The notes: generated by a model not told the origin, from the sequence alone. A stretch of DNA of 64,000 nt from Sweltsa coloradensis (GCA_024449915.1 JAMZAV010000446.1:124001-188000), one strand, 5' to 3'; positions 44,263 through 56,594 are shown, numbered from the stretch's first letter. Program-made: numbers and translations.

Positions 44263-45189
44263 AACCATTATTTTAGGCGTTATTTCAACACAAAACACAA
44301 ATGGTTTCTTATTTTCCCTACCATAACATTGCGTATCCATACTGTAGCTCCAATTTAATGTCTATCATTCATTTAGTGAATCAATAATGATTTAAATATT
44401 ACAATTATAAACGTAATTATTGCGTTACAAATCCTCAACGAACTAAGATTGTTTACAAAGTGAGAAAAGTAATTCTTCCAAATCAATAAAAGCATCAAAA
44501 TACAAAAATGCAAATTCAGTCATTCGTTCACAGCAAATATGGATTACACCTAGTTCACCTTCAATTATCATTCACCATAAACTATTCAAATATTCATCTA
44601 CAAAATGGAAACAACCAATAGAGTCGACAATTATTTTTAATCCAGAAGTATTAGAATATGCAAACTCAAATGGAAAACACAAATGTATGCATAAAGCAAT
44701 TAACATATCCGCAACCGCAAACTATCATCATGTTCATATTCACGTGGGAATATTGAGGAGGAAATATGAATTTTAAACCCATAACATCATTATTAACAAA
44801 TTCGCAATGTAAAAATACAAATATCCGAGCCTATTCCCCACTGTGGAGTGGGTTAGGGGGGGGGGCCACACTCGTAGCCCCCGGATTTATCGAAGTCGGC
44901 TCCGTTATTCCCATTTCTTCTCTTCACTTTCTTTTTCTTAAAAATAATATAATCACCACTTATTTATTTTTCGTTATTTTTTTCTATTTTTCTTACATGG
45001 TATTCATTTAACTATATGTTTTAAAATTTAATTAAGTTACATTTCACACTTATCGATCATAAATAATATTAAATTAAATAAAATGTTATTGTATAGTTTG
45101 CCTTATTATTTATTGATATCGTTTTATTATTGTTTAACAACGATTGTTAAATTAATTTTCGTTATTTAATTATTTATATATTCATTTAA
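44263..45189. other. No gene; one dispersed 105 bp block
   Basis: 44580-44685 matches 40556-40660 (AATATTCATCTACAAAATGG, AATTATTTTTAATCCAGAAG, ATATGCAAACTCAAATGGAA). A G-rich run lies at 44856-44864. Otherwise nothing. Confidence 0.45.
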
Positions 45190-45355
45190 TTGACATCTAT
45201 CCAATTCAGTTAAAAAACTGGTTTACAAATTAGGTCAATTAAACAAATAAATAACATAAATGCAGAGTGAAAATTAAGTAGGTATGCATTTCTGTCAATT
45301 TAGTTTTATATGTTGTCAACCATGTATTCAGGTTTTCCAACTGAATAGGTTAGAC
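45190..45355. repeat. Degraded relative of the 28.8 kb foldback
   Basis: GACATCTATCCAATTCAGTT and AAAAAACTGGTTTACA on the left and AACTGAATAGGTTAGACA on the right mirror the arms of 28777-28953, with looser pairing. Confidence 0.55.
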
Positions 45356-46395
45356 ATATCAACCAATATAGTTGCGGGATATGCCTATTGAATATTGTCT
45401 CCTTGTAGCTAATACTAGTTGAAACGGGTGGCGCAGAAGAAAGTAATCCATCAGATAGTGCAACATATTTCGTGTAACTTGAACTTGACGTATAGAGTAG
45501 CCAAAGACTTCGCTCCCAAGTCCCACCCTGCAAAGCGACAGTTGAGCTGGAACAGAAACATAAATAATTTATTCACCAGTCTCGGAACTTTCGGATTCCT
45601 ACCACCTGGCTAATGTCTTTCGAATGACCCAGGCCCTCCTTTAATCACCGGCTTGTTTGGGTACATTTAGTTAGGAGATGTCAATCCAATTACGGCATTA
45701 ACCATGACACGATCTCCATAGATTTAGACACTCTTTTAGCAGAACATTTAAAAGTAAAAAGTCTGAGAATTTTTATCAGATACCAAGCAAGTCGAATACT
45801 CTTGTGTTGTTGTAAAGATGTGAAAACATAGTATTAGCGAAATTTGAGTGTTTTAACAAGGTTTTTTTATTCTTCCTAATTTTTATGATATATAAATGTA
45901 TGATTGGATTTTTCAACATTTCTTTCGCGAACTTCACTTGAAACCGCAAATCAATAGCGAAAGTATTAAATCTTGAAGTCGACCCTTTTTTTAAAGATTA
46001 AAAAATAAAATTACGATATAAATTTAATTGAATGATCACCACCTTAATCACCAACATAATTAATTATGCACAAATGTCCTAAAAACACTTTTCCCATAAT
46101 AATATAATTTGCCTTTGCATGTAGGTCTAACATTTAATTTTTGATCCTCTTCACTATTTTGATTATGTGAATATTGGTGAACAATTCTTCGACCCGTTTA
46201 TGAGAAAATGGAAAAGTAGATGGAAGGTTAAGAGAAGGTCGAGATATATCCCTGCATTAGCCGAGGAGGAGCAAAGTAAGTGCTTAGACGAGGGTGGATG
46301 GAGATTGAGAGCTTGCTATCTCAATCCAATCGTTGCATTGAGAACGTAACGATGATGAGACAGCCAACTGATTGAACGAGGTCCTCTTTCAACCA
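45356..46395. other. No recognisable gene
   Basis: The open frame at 46167-46349 passes a donor-like CAAAGTAAGT at 46273-46282, but I recognise no protein and no acceptor is convincing. Confidence 0.3.
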
Positions 46396-46455
46396 AGATT
46401 CTCTGTTCTGAGAGTCGTAGCCTGGGTTCGAAACCCGGTCGTCCTCATGACGGGA
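46396..46455 (+). repeat. tRNA-like fragment
   Basis: GAGAGTCGTAGCCTGGGTTC followed by GAAACCCGGTCGTCCTCATGA contains a perfect T-arm (CCGGGTTTCGAACCC-type pairing) and SINE-C-like flanks. No complete cloverleaf. Confidence 0.45.
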
Positions 46456-47426
46456 AAGGCGATCCTAGCGACACAATAACAAAACAAAAATGTGTAATCC
46501 TAGAGAGTACAAAACGAGCAAACTAAAACAAACGGATGCAACAACAAAACACAATGGGAAGATGATTTATAATGTTAGTAATGTTGATAAGTTTGTCGTG
46601 TATCTATTTTAAGAGCACAGTGTTTGTACAAATTGGCAACACGTGAAGAAAAGTCAGAGAAAATCAAAGGAGCGGGGCGGCGAGGTTATGCGTCCGATGT
46701 GTTCTTCGCGACATATAATGAATTACACTTTCAAACCATTGCTTCAAAAAATTTAATAAAACATAAGCTCAATTAAAAAATATAAATATTAGTGACACTT
46801 TAATTTAGCTGTATTAGCATTTTACCGAATGCAACTTTGTCAAACTGTCATAGAGACCCGTGCAAGTTCTTTGCCAGCTATAATGCACTTACTTGTGTGT
46901 GTGTGTGTAGTGTGTCCCCCTACACCGCACAGTGTGTCCTCGTATGCTAGCGCTCAGCCGCGTCTACAAACCACCTCGGTCAACCAGCCAGGTGCACCCC
47001 CCCCAACGTCTTTGTAAATCCTCCTCGAGATAATGAAGTTACACCGCGACTCAGGATCGACCGCCGTGTCGGGATCTGTCAACACTGATTACATTATTTT
47101 ACTGACAGACGTCGCCTCCCTCCCCTCTCCCCTCCCCTCTCTCGCCCTAACACTTTCATTCATATTTAATGCGGTCTTTCTTGTTTCGCTGTAACAACCC
47201 CTAGCTCACCTATCAAGACACCGCGACCGTTGAGGCGGCATCATCTCCTTGCTTTGTGTGGCGAACCGCTCGATTTACGCCACATAGATTCACAAACATT
47301 TACGTCCATTAGTTCACCACATATTAATGGCTGTATCATTACCTGAATAATCGGGCAATCGTGTTATCACTTACAACTTAACGAATGCTTTAGAATATCA
47401 ATGTAAAAGGAAAATGGCTAAATTTG
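46456..47426. other. No recognisable gene
   Basis: 46840-47030 is GC-richer with a short (TG)n at about 46891-46906, and C-rich runs lie at 47110-47150. There is no supported exon. Confidence 0.35.
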
Positions 47427-47803
47427 GCCAATTAATGCTTTAATTTTGGGTCAGAAAAGGAAATTGAAGTTCTAGGTGCAATACTTAATTTTGAGCTGTG
47501 ATTAAAAAATTGTTTAAATACAAGCTATAGCTGATAACTTATAATTTATAATATATAATTTATAAGGGAAAATAATTTTCTGAAATAATGTTCGATGTTA
47601 CATTTTTTGGTACAAATAAGAGTTTTGGTTCAAAACGGTGGACGAAAACAATCGTATATATAATATATTATTTCAGATAATTATTTTCCCTTATACTGGT
47701 AGCGGAGACAAATGTGTGTTTAAACAATAAAAAAAAAAAAAAGCTCAGAACTTAGTATTGCACCTTGAATTTTCTTGTTGACCCAAAATTGCATGTAATG
47801 GCC
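47427..47803. mobile_element. Foldback with nested inverted repeats
   Basis: Outer arms near 47427-47497 and 47742-47803 share TTTTGGGTCA, GGTGCAATAC and TGAGC words in inverse order. Inner arms 47561-47589 and 47667-47695 (TATAAGGGAAAATAATTTTC) pair almost perfectly. The form suggests a MITE-like element. Confidence 0.6.
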
Positions 47804-48498
47804 GGGGGGCGTAATAAAAAAAAACTCTTTCATTAAACCAACTTTCGGCCGATACCTTTGATTTTCAATGGCTACAATTTGGAAAGAACTGTTGATATTC
47901 ATTTCTTTTTCAAATAAGTACTAAATTGAAGTTCTGATGTGTATCAAAAGTTTTTACTTTTACTTTTTTCATTTATAAGATTGTTTGATTTACAACAACT
48001 TTCTTCAATACTAATTCACAAGTTAAAAATTTCCATTCAAGAAATATTTAATACTCCACACTCCACATTTCTGAATTGCATATTGAAAACCTTGTTAAGA
48101 ATCCACTATGTGAAAAATGTCAAAACTTTAAAACTTTTACAGAATAGTCTTATATCTCTGTTTTAATAATTCAACTAGACCAAAACAATGAAACCAGATG
48201 GAATTAAAAAGATATAAAATGCAACGCTAAAATCAGTTGGTCAGCAAAGAACTACCACATAAAACTTAATTACATTTTTAATTGGCCCTCGGTATAATCT
48301 GCTAGTGCCGCTTCCTCCCGCTCATTCGATCTAATCAATTGATTTTAAACTCATTTTAATTAAAAATTCTATCCGTGGAAATGAACTGAAAACGAAATAG
48401 TACCAAGCCTGATTTTAATTAATATTCAACACTGAAAAAAACATTTAGCTACATTAACAACCAGTGTTTTATCTAGTTATACTTTCGTACTTAGTTCA
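47804..48498. other. No recognisable gene
   Basis: AT-rich. The frame at 47939-48166 is weakly reminiscent of a LINE tail but not enough to call. Confidence 0.3.
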
Positions 48499-48603
48499 AA
48501 CAATCCAATGCTGTTATATAACAAGCACGAGTACTGGAGTACAATCCAATGCTGTTATATAAAGAAGGTCTATTTATTTAATTCTTAAATAAATAAATAG
48601 ACC
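48499..48603. repeat. Direct repeat and adjacent 37 bp palindrome
   Basis: ACAATCCAATGCTGTTATAT occurs at 48500 and 48541. GGTCTATTTATTTAATTC and its complement form a palindrome at 48567-48603. Confidence 0.8.
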
Positions 48604-48717
48604 GCCGAAGAAAAAGTATGATAGAAATGAGTCCAGAAATAAAAAATCCAACTCACCCTACTAGGATGTATTTTAGAAATTCTGGGTTGATAACATATTA
48701 TAAATAATTACAATATC

Positions 48718-49065
48718 GGGAGGTTTTACCACTAATCAATCGAGAAAAACTAAAACAAATAAAAAAATATATTCTATTGGTGAGCCGTATGCTTCCCTAA
48801 AATGTGGTGCAGGTGGCGCGTACAGAAATGCTGTAAGTGCCGAAGGATATTCTAATTTCTTGGGGGAGGGGTAGGGGCGATAGTCTTTCCCTCTTACCAG
48901 GTCGTCAACACATTTTTACATTGATGTTGAAGGCGCTGTCGCGAGTGGTCGTGTCAGCTGTTTGAGTCATTGTGCCTCTTCATGTGACCAGGGTGCCTTG
49001 GTGCTAAATTAAGTTCCCCACTAAATCAGTTATGTGAGTGAACTTAAATACGAATTCTATAATTT
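48718..49065 (+). mobile_element. E-tail scrap and SINE-A 3' fragment
   Basis: CGGGAGGTTTTACCACTAAT then CAATCGAGAAA at 48718-48748 resembles the E-element tail. From about 48928 a worn SINE-A 3' end follows (GGCGCTGTCGCGAGTGGTCG, CCCCACTAAATCAGTTATGT, GAGTGAACTTAAATACGAAT). Confidence 0.5.
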
Positions 49066-49093
49066 AATAATTGTACATGGGTTAGGGTTTCAT

Positions 49094-49354
49094 CAGTGGC
49101 GGTTTGACCCAGGGGGTTGCGGATGCCAGCCAACCCTCGTGTACACACCCTGTTAATTCTTAATGAGAACCTAAAAATCTGTTTTGTGCGTTCTTCTGCT
49201 CTGATCGCATAGATTGCCACCAAACATGACCTTAATGGCAAAAAAAAAAATACGGGGACAAGCCACCGGACCCCTGTTTGCTGGTGACTCCTCCGAAATT
49301 TACTTCTCACCACAGGGGGGTGGGTGGAATATTGGAACCATCAAGCCGCCACTG
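49094..49354. mobile_element. hAT-like MITE, 261 bp
   Basis: The ends CAGTGGCGGTTTGA and TCAAGCCGCCACTG are inverted repeats. The flanks GGTTTCAT and GGTTTTAT give an 8-base target duplication with one change (the last G of the right end is shared). CAGTGGCG ends and 8-base duplications are typical of hAT elements. It sits inside an H-family repeat. It encodes nothing. Confidence 0.75.
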
Positions 49355-49450
49355 GTTTTATCGTGAGACGTGACAGACGCACGGACGAACTGACAGCAAA
49401 GTATTGCACATGTGGAAGCTTCTTTCCCGTAAATTAAAACGAAATTGTAG
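49355..49450 (+). repeat. H-family dispersed repeat
   Basis: TTTTATCGTGAGACGTGACA, GACGCACGGACGAACTGACA and TATTGCACATGTGG match 61885-61985 (+) and, in part, 52015-52085 (-). The class is unknown. Confidence 0.6.
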
Positions 49451-50005
49451 TGAGTAAGTGGTTAGAAGTAGTAATAACACAAGCGAGGTTCCTGCAGGTA
49501 CTCATATCCTCATCTCATCTAGGCTCATGCATGTTTCATACATTTAATTACTTAACTCATACTCTTCACGACTCGTTTTTGTGCATTATTTCTACAGTCT
49601 ATGCAGTACAAGCCTACTTTACGTACAGGCTTGTTAGGTTTTTTTACGAACGAAATGGAATTTAAAAATAAAAATCGTGTGATGTCAGATAAATGCCAAC
49701 CCTTTACTTTCTGTTTTCATTCAAAATATATTAGAAATAGTTTATGTGATAAAAATTGGAGTGAGAACAGGATATTGCATGAACGGCTGGTATTTTAACC
49801 CCATAACTTTCTATTTTGACCTACATGTTTATGCAAATCACGTGATAATCTACGATTTAAAAACACTTTACGTTTTACAACGATTTTTACTTGGGTTTTT
49901 AATGTGAATCTGCGATAATTGTTTTAACAACTGGATTTAAACTTGATTAAACCGATTCGAGTTGGATTGTTTTGAAAAAGTATTTGTCGGCAGCTCGTAA
50001 CTCGT
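49451..50005. other. No recognisable gene
   Basis: AT-rich; no assignable feature. Confidence 0.4.
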
Positions 50006-50023
50006 TGGTGGAGGTGCCGGGTC
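50006..50023 (+). repeat. 18-bp tRNA-end-like motif, exact
   Basis: TGGTGGAGGTGCCGGGTC, an exact copy. It is followed by GC-balanced sequence of unknown nature. Confidence 0.88.
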
Positions 50024-50506
50024 GTACGTTATGGTTGTTTGAAGAGGACACTCAGCGTCTCAGAGTGCGGTACTTTACTACTTTTCGTAGTACATTCAGG
50101 AAAGTAAACATTTTCTTGTTCTGTTTTCACCATCCAACGAATAACCAAATAGGCGTACTCATTTCTCGCACATAGACATTTTTTCAATTTACGCCACAAA
50201 TATGTTTCCAGCTAGTCCTCAAAATCCACCAAAGAAACATTTTTGGTCGTTAACGTGTTACTTAACTGAATCAAGATTAAAATTAAAATCTTTTAAGAGA
50301 ATTGGCATCACTTTTCTGAGTATGAACAAAAGTTTATCTTTATCGATGAAAAATGTAGACGTAGATAAAAAAGTATGAACAAACCCTTTCGGCTATATTC
50401 GTGGCGTTTACACGCTAATTTCATTGTAATGTAAAACTTTTCTAGTTGTGCACAATGATTTGTCCTGGTCGGGAAGTTTATGAGTATTCGTCCTGCAGTA
50501 ATATGT

Positions 50507-50523
50507 TGGCGGAGGTGCCGAGT
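50507..50523 (+). repeat. 18-bp motif, variant
   Basis: TGGCGGAGGTGCCGAGT, differing at two or three positions, 501 bp after the exact copy. Confidence 0.65.
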
Positions 50524-50639
50524 TTATATAAACAAAGTTTTTGTGAAGATTCAGGAGATGCATTTTATAATGTTTTATGTATGGCTGTATTTGTCTTCGT
50601 TATGCCCACACAACAATACTGCAGTAAGTCCCTAACCTT

Positions 50640-52009
50640 ATTATTTATATTACCACCAATTTAATTGAAATATTTCCCTTTATCCATTTATTAATCTAGT
50701 TTACACATTCTATGCGGCAGGAAGTCGAGTGGCTAAACATATTTTGAGCGTGTTTTTGATCGAGTCAATTTATAAAATTATTGTTCAGATCATTGAAGCA
50801 AACTGTATTCAGCACGTTTCAGGGAAGTTAAGAAACGAAAGAACTTCCTAATTGAGATGCCCTTAACTTCCTTGATTATTTACAGATTTTATACAAATGG
50901 ATTTGTTTGTCGTTATATATGTAAAGAGGCCGTATATAAACAAATACAGTAGCAAACAAAGCTATTCTTGTTTCTGTGTTTGATATTAATACTTGACAAA
51001 TGCCTTCCCGGATGTTTTAAAGACGCATTATAGAAACACTAGAGCCGTCCCGGGTGTGTGGCCGACTGCGCATCTGTGGACTGCGTTATATATGGCATAC
51101 TACACAATTTTGACCGCATTTCCCACAATCTAAAGCGAAAGAGCGCGTGTGGTGTACTCATTAGTTACTTTGTCGGAGATACTTGTTGCCATTTTGTTTT
51201 CATTACATCTGCTCATATTAGAAAGTCTCACAAGTAATGCTTAAAACAACGCTCTTTAATGCAGTCCAATGGATGTAGCAAACAAATATAACCATTTAGT
51301 TATACTTTAGAGAGGAGTTTGTTCAATCACGTTTTTTTTTTTTATATAAGTTGTACATAAAATAAAAAAAATATAAAATACAACTCTATAGAATGTTAGA
51401 AAAGTGCCACTAGGCTTCAGTCACAAAGTGTCCAAATTACTATGCATAAGTTATACCTCATAAATCCACGCTATAAAATACATATACACATAAATTAACT
51501 TTATTATAAATGATCTGATACAATTGGTTAGTTGGCAACAGTGTGTGCAGCGACGGTGCTGCCTCTCGCGCCGACACTAGTTGGCACCGTCACTTGCAGT
51601 TTGCGACTCATGAGCCTCTAGTTCCCCACGGCGCCGTTTCTTGCAACGAGCTTCTAAATTATCAAGTGCCGCTGTCGGATTTGATTACATATTCTATAGA
51701 AGGCCGTGCCCTGATGTGGCGCTTGTCACTAGGTGAGGCTTGCCGGCTAAATAGCCTCGCACAACATGGGTGCTGGGCATAGGCGCTGGGCTGCGGCGGA
51801 TGAACTGGAAACGAATTAAAAAATAATGAGCATACTTTATTTTAAATTGGTAATTTGTCCTCTATTGTTTAGCTTTTTTATTATCGTTGGAAAACAAGTG
51901 TTGGGCTGTGTATAACGAATGAACACATCGTCCAATTATGTTCTTGTATGTTGTGCTAAACCAAACACACATTTTATATAATATCGGTCATTAGGGCGCT
52001 AATCTCCCA
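50640..52009. other. No recognised gene; GC-richer block at 51543-51790
   Basis: 51543-51790 has balanced composition and an open frame of 79 codons (+), but the peptide matches no family I know. Direct homology or RNA evidence would be needed to call an exon. The rest is AT-rich. Confidence 0.3.
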
Positions 52010-52085
52010 ATAAGCATAATTTTTAAGTTTGTCTGTCTGTTCGCTGTGTCTCGTGTTACGATAAAACCGAACACAACCTCCGATT
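52010..52085 (-). repeat. H-family fragment
   Basis: CTGTCTGTTCGCTGTGTCTC, GTGTTACGATAAAACCGAAC and ACAACC are the complement of the H-family start. Confidence 0.5.
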
Positions 52086-52339
52086 GACTTTTTTATTGTG
52101 TTGTTGTGAGGTATAAAATATTTTTGGCAATTCAGGGGTTAAGGGAGCGGGTCTCGTCCCATTGGCACCTCAAATAAGGATAATTGTACGTTGAAAAAAG
52201 TTGTGTAATATTGGTATGTCTCGTTCAATAAGTTTGGTACTCTCGTACCCCTCCTTGTAATATTACGCCTATAAGTTTATATTCATGAAAAAGTTTTTAC
52301 AAACAGCAGTTTGACATTAGTTTATTATATATATGGCTA

Positions 52340-52702
52340 CAGTGGCGTATCCAAGGTAGGAGGGGAGGGGGGGACAAAACCCCAAAGAATAACTGTTTTA
52401 TCGCAATACTGAAGACAATTTATACCAACCAAAAGAGGATTTAAGTAGATACAAATTTGGTCATTGTGATGCTTTTTTTGCACAGATTTTCACCAAAAAG
52501 ACCTTGAAGTAGAAAACTTTTAGGTTAAAAACAGGATTTTAGTAGATAAAATGTTGGTGATGCTTTAAAACGCACAGATTTAATCACCAAAATTGACATT
52601 AGTAGGAGGAAATGTTTCACCCCCAAATGTTAGGAGTCTTCAGTTACATACTATGAATTAATTCATAGAACCCCCCGTTATAAAATCCTGGATACGCCAC
52701 TG
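52340..52702. mobile_element. hAT-like MITE, 363 bp, with perfect 8 bp target duplication
   Basis: Ends CAGTGGCGTATCCA and TGGATACGCCACTG are perfect inverted repeats. TATGGCTA stands on both sides (52332-52339 and 52703-52710). These are the marks of an hAT transposase substrate. The interior is AT-rich with CACAGATTTxxACCAAAA repeated, and has no ORF. Confidence 0.9.
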
Positions 52703-52795
52703 TATGGCTACAGTCGACAATCGCTCTATACATTGCATGTTGTAAAGTGTTAGTAAAAAAAAACTTTCTAATTTTTATAAAATAAAGTTCTGCCT

Positions 52796-52880
52796 TTCAG
52801 ACATGAAATACCGGGGTTTGATACCCCGCTGAAATGGATTTGGTAACTTCTGGATTGATTCATATAAGCAATTTAAAAAT
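52796..52880 (+). mobile_element. E element, half copy
   Basis: ATACCGGGGTTTGATACCCC (T-arm-like palindrome), GCTGAAATGGATTTGG and ACTTCTGGATTGATTCATAT match the right half of the hairpin at 20869-21044. Confidence 0.55.
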
Positions 52881-53313
52881 TTCTATTCTCATCCCCACAT
52901 GAGAATCGGTTGGGAAGATTGAACTGTTGTTTTGAAAGTTGGCAACTTAGCTTATTGATAGACTTTAAAGTTCCCTCTGGATATTCACTCCAGAGGAAAC
53001 TTTTAAGTGAAGAGCCGAACATTATTTAGAAAATTACCTTTCAAACAATTGTTTAGAGAGCGAAACTCTCATTATATGCATCACTTTTTTGTGGTTGTTG
53101 ATATATTCTCTCAAACAAGAATGATTCGGTTTTCTTGTGTCTGTTCCGGGTTGATGTAGATACCCCTAATTGATGGGGTTAGAACCGCCCCCTTTATTCC
53201 TAGCGTGCGTGTACACTGGATGAGTAATCAAACACACTGAGATATTGTCGACGGTGATGCGTACGGCCTCTGTGTTCGTGAAACTAAATGGGCCAGTGAG
53301 TTTGTTGATGCTT

Positions 53314-53700
53314 GAAGTATTCATCACACATTCAACGAAACTCGAGTGCTTGGCGCGTGTAATTTAGATTTCTTTAGTTCACATAACAATTATGAAAAAT
53401 ATGTAAATGTTGTAACATTGTTCAATCCACCTTGAAGGTTATTGTCAATTTTCAACGGTCTAACATGTAAAATAAAACATAAAATCATCATTCGGAACCT
53501 TAAAACATATTTTTCCGTGTTTTTCTGTTCCGGAAGATGTTTAGTTTACGTGTTAAACCGTTATAAATTACCAATAAACGTCAACGTGGATTGAACTTTG
53601 TTACAACATTAACACATTTTTCGTAATTGTTGTGTGAACTGAGGAAATCTAAATAACACGCGCCAAGCGCTCGAGATTCGTTGCAATGTGTGAAGAATAC
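53314..53700. mobile_element. Foldback element, arms about 120-155 bp
   Basis: Left arm 53314-53431 (GAAGTATTCATCACACATTC, CTTGGCGCGTGTAATTTAGA, AATTATGAAAAATATGTAAA) pairs with right arm 53586-53700, and looser pairing extends inward to about 53468/53549. No ORF of interest. Confidence 0.75.
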
Positions 53701-54557
53701 TCTCGAAATCACGACGAGCGGTGAAATATGAGGATTAGCGTTTTCCAAATCCACGACCTTGACAGAATCCACCCCACGTCTCCGCTTCAACCTCACCTGT
53801 GTGGACAACCCTTGTTCCAGGCAAACGTCTAGTTTTTTCACTCTTCAACCCTTAAAGCTGTGGAATTTAACGCTGCCCATAAAGATTATAAATCCGCCCC
53901 AAAAAGTCAGAAATAAATCCAAGTGAGAGTGAGACGTTGCAACCATGCAATGACGTCAAGGTGTGGAACGACATGGCAACGTCGGAACGTGAATCAATTA
54001 TAAAGTAAGTTATTGCAAAAGTCCAACTAGTCGACAGTTTTTGCGACGGGGCGACTAGTTTCGCGTTTTGCTACAACGCGGGTTGAATTGGGGGGCCGCC
54101 CGTTCTCTATTGATTAGAACGCTAACGTCACATCCTTTGCTCTCTTTCTGGGGGGGGGGGGGGGGGGGGCGTAGTGGCATCCTCCACATAAGCAGCCGGG
54201 AGTGAGGAAGGGAGGGGGGAGGAAATAGATTTTCATAATAGCCACTTGGTTAGGGGTAATGACAATTCATTTTAAAAATGGCCTCTCCTTGAATTAAATA
54301 GCTGGTTGTTGTTTAGGGCTAGGCTCTCCCCGACTCTGTTAACATGGACGAGATGGGAGCTGCGTAGAACATGCTGTGTTGAATGTGTATTGTTTGTGGG
54401 CCTTGCACAATGTATTGCATCGCAGAGTGGAATTATTTTTACGCAAGTGGATTACATTGGTAGCGTATTTGTGTGGAATGCAAGTGTTTTTGTTCGTGTT
54501 CTGTGTTTGTGCGAGCTTTGTGGTGTATTATCGAGTGAGGGTGAGTGAGCCTTTTGT
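53701..54557. other. No gene; G20 run
   Basis: Twenty G at 54150-54169 (length uncertain). Several overlapping frames across 54306-54676 come from low-complexity sequence. Confidence 0.4.
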
Positions 54558-54582
54558 TTGTTTGTTTGTTTGTTTGTTTGTA
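54558..54582 (+). repeat. (TTTG)6 microsatellite
   Basis: Six TTTG units in a GT-rich surrounding. Confidence 0.9.
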
Positions 54583-56189
54583 TGTGTGCGTTTCGAGTGT
54601 TTTGTGTTTCTTCGAGGGTTTTATCATCCGTCTGTTTGTGTATGGTTATATCATATTTTCTGTTATCATTAATCATAATAGTGTTTGAGTTGTTGAATAT
54701 TTACCATATCAACTTTCTACTATTAACATTTTAACAGTATTGTAAACGACTGGACGAAGCTCAAAATCTCAATCAAATGAAGATCGGAACTCGACGGTTC
54801 TAGTAAAAAATGTGCGTCATACTTTTCGAACTTCGCCTACATATTTTCATTGATCAAGATAATTTGTTTTGTGCGTACTCAAAAAGGTTATTCCAATCCT
54901 CGTACATAACTTGTTTGCCAAATTTTGACCCGTTTGGTCATCACATGCAGTTGTTACATATAGACCAAAAATTGCAATTTTTGTCGACTTTTTTGTGGGC
55001 TCGCACGCAAAAATCTTTGCCTTAAATAAAAAAAGGTTATTTTCATAAAATATGAATTAACTTATCGGCCAGAAGGTGAAAAAAATAAAAAAAAACAAAA
55101 ATTACAAAATGATTTTGTTCATGTAACCCGAAAAGTACAAATGTACTTCACTCTACACGCTGAGCGCTTCGCACCCAAGCCTCTTAATAAGGAAATTTTA
55201 CAACAAAGTTCAATGGATTTAATGAGAGTAAAAAATCTTAAGTTTGAAAGTGACAAAGCATAAAGTGCTAGTTACCACGTTCACGCGACCTTAGTAAATG
55301 CAAATGAAGTTAGCTAACAATGCTGAGAGCGCTAACCGTGAAACCCTTGTTTCTCAGACCCAAAGGTGGAAATAATTAAAAACCATTTCATTTCCAACCA
55401 GCTCTAGTGTTCGAGATGAACGGAATTCCTCCGCTAATGTAATAAGCTAACACGCGCTATCCAAACACGTGTTAAGTGAGTTTCCGAAGAAATTGTCACG
55501 ACGAATGAATGAATGTTCGAGGCGTTCTTCTCTTGTTTACGCGCTGGAGATGATCTAGTGCGATCTGTTGACGCTAGACGTTAAGCCGACGAATTAGAAT
55601 AGCGAGTGTGACAAGTAATCCTTGAAACAATAGATAGACGGAGCTGGTTGGCTTCCATTCAGGGTAGGATTTTGTAAACACGTTTTAATTTGTTTGGTCT
55701 ACAACAATAACGAGCTAACTTGAAATGCGGCCGAGAGACACATGTTTGTAAGTGTAACGTGGGAATCAACAAGGCTAGGGAGACGCCAGGGTTCTTTGAG
55801 AGGGGGCTAGGGGGGGGGGGGCGGCCTAGTTTAACCAACAAGCAGGTTAATCTTTTCTAATTTCTATTTGATGATTGATTTAATTCGTTCTTCGTATCTG
55901 GTTCAAAAGTCAGTTTGCCTGGAGGCTAAGATAATTTAATGTCAAAATAATCTGATCTAAAATGTAAAACTTATGATAAAACCCACTTTTTAAATTATTG
56001 TTGTTATGATCTTGTAATTCTATTGGTATTGAATTTCAAACAGTATAACATAAATGGATAAATGTGTATTTAAATGGCTACAGCCAAAATGTATTTTGTG
56101 TGACTTCTATGTCTTGAATGTTAATTTGTGTTTTAATATTTTGTAGTGAATTAGTCGTAGTGTGTAGTTATCTGTCATATTATAATTTC
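54583..56189. other. No recognisable gene; poly-G at 55810
   Basis: AT-rich apart from a G-run block at about 55800-55823. No exon is supported. Confidence 0.35.
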
Positions 56190-56335
56190 TTATCAACAAT
56201 AAACATGATCAATATTATTTTATCATACATTTTAAAGGTTGGATGTAAAACGAGGCCTCACTGGCCTTAATCCCGCCTATAAAGTTCTAAATCAATTAAT
56301 CAATCAATTAATCAATTTAATTTATATTTTCTAGA
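56190..56335 (+). mobile_element. LINE-like 3' tail
   Basis: GAGGCCTCACTGGCCTTAAT followed by CCCGCCTATAAAGTTCTAA and ATCAATTAATCAATCAAT has the form of a non-LTR 3' end with a short tandem tail. No ORF part is left. Confidence 0.35.
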
Positions 56336-56439
56336 AAACTGTATTATTTCTAATATACACGTTCGTCTTTCATCTTTCCCCCAAAATTTTTATATTCAAT
56401 AAGAAATGCTTGTTTGTATCAATCTCAACATTTTGAGGT

Positions 56440-56594
56440 AACGATGATGATTTCTGTTCTTTATCGTCTCTATTAAGAGAGATGAGAGTGAAGGACTATT
56501 ACAAACTCTTGCCTTATATTGGATTCGAACCCACGTCATCGTAGAGCCACGCTTCGGACCAGCGCCCTAATCGTATGTGCCACCGCGGACTCTT
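56440..56594 (-). mobile_element. SINE-D, complete head
   Basis: The minus strand reads GTCCGCGGTGGCACATACGA, TTAGGGCGCTGGTCCGAAGC, GTGGCTCTACGATGACGTGG and GTTCGAATCC. The tail reaches the TCTCTTAATAGAGACG region near 56470. This uninterrupted copy shows what was split at 9284-9626. Confidence 0.7.

Noticed and set aside
54376..54676. Hydrophobic Cys/Val-rich frame
   Set aside because: Produced by GT-rich low-complexity DNA and the (TTTG)n repeat.
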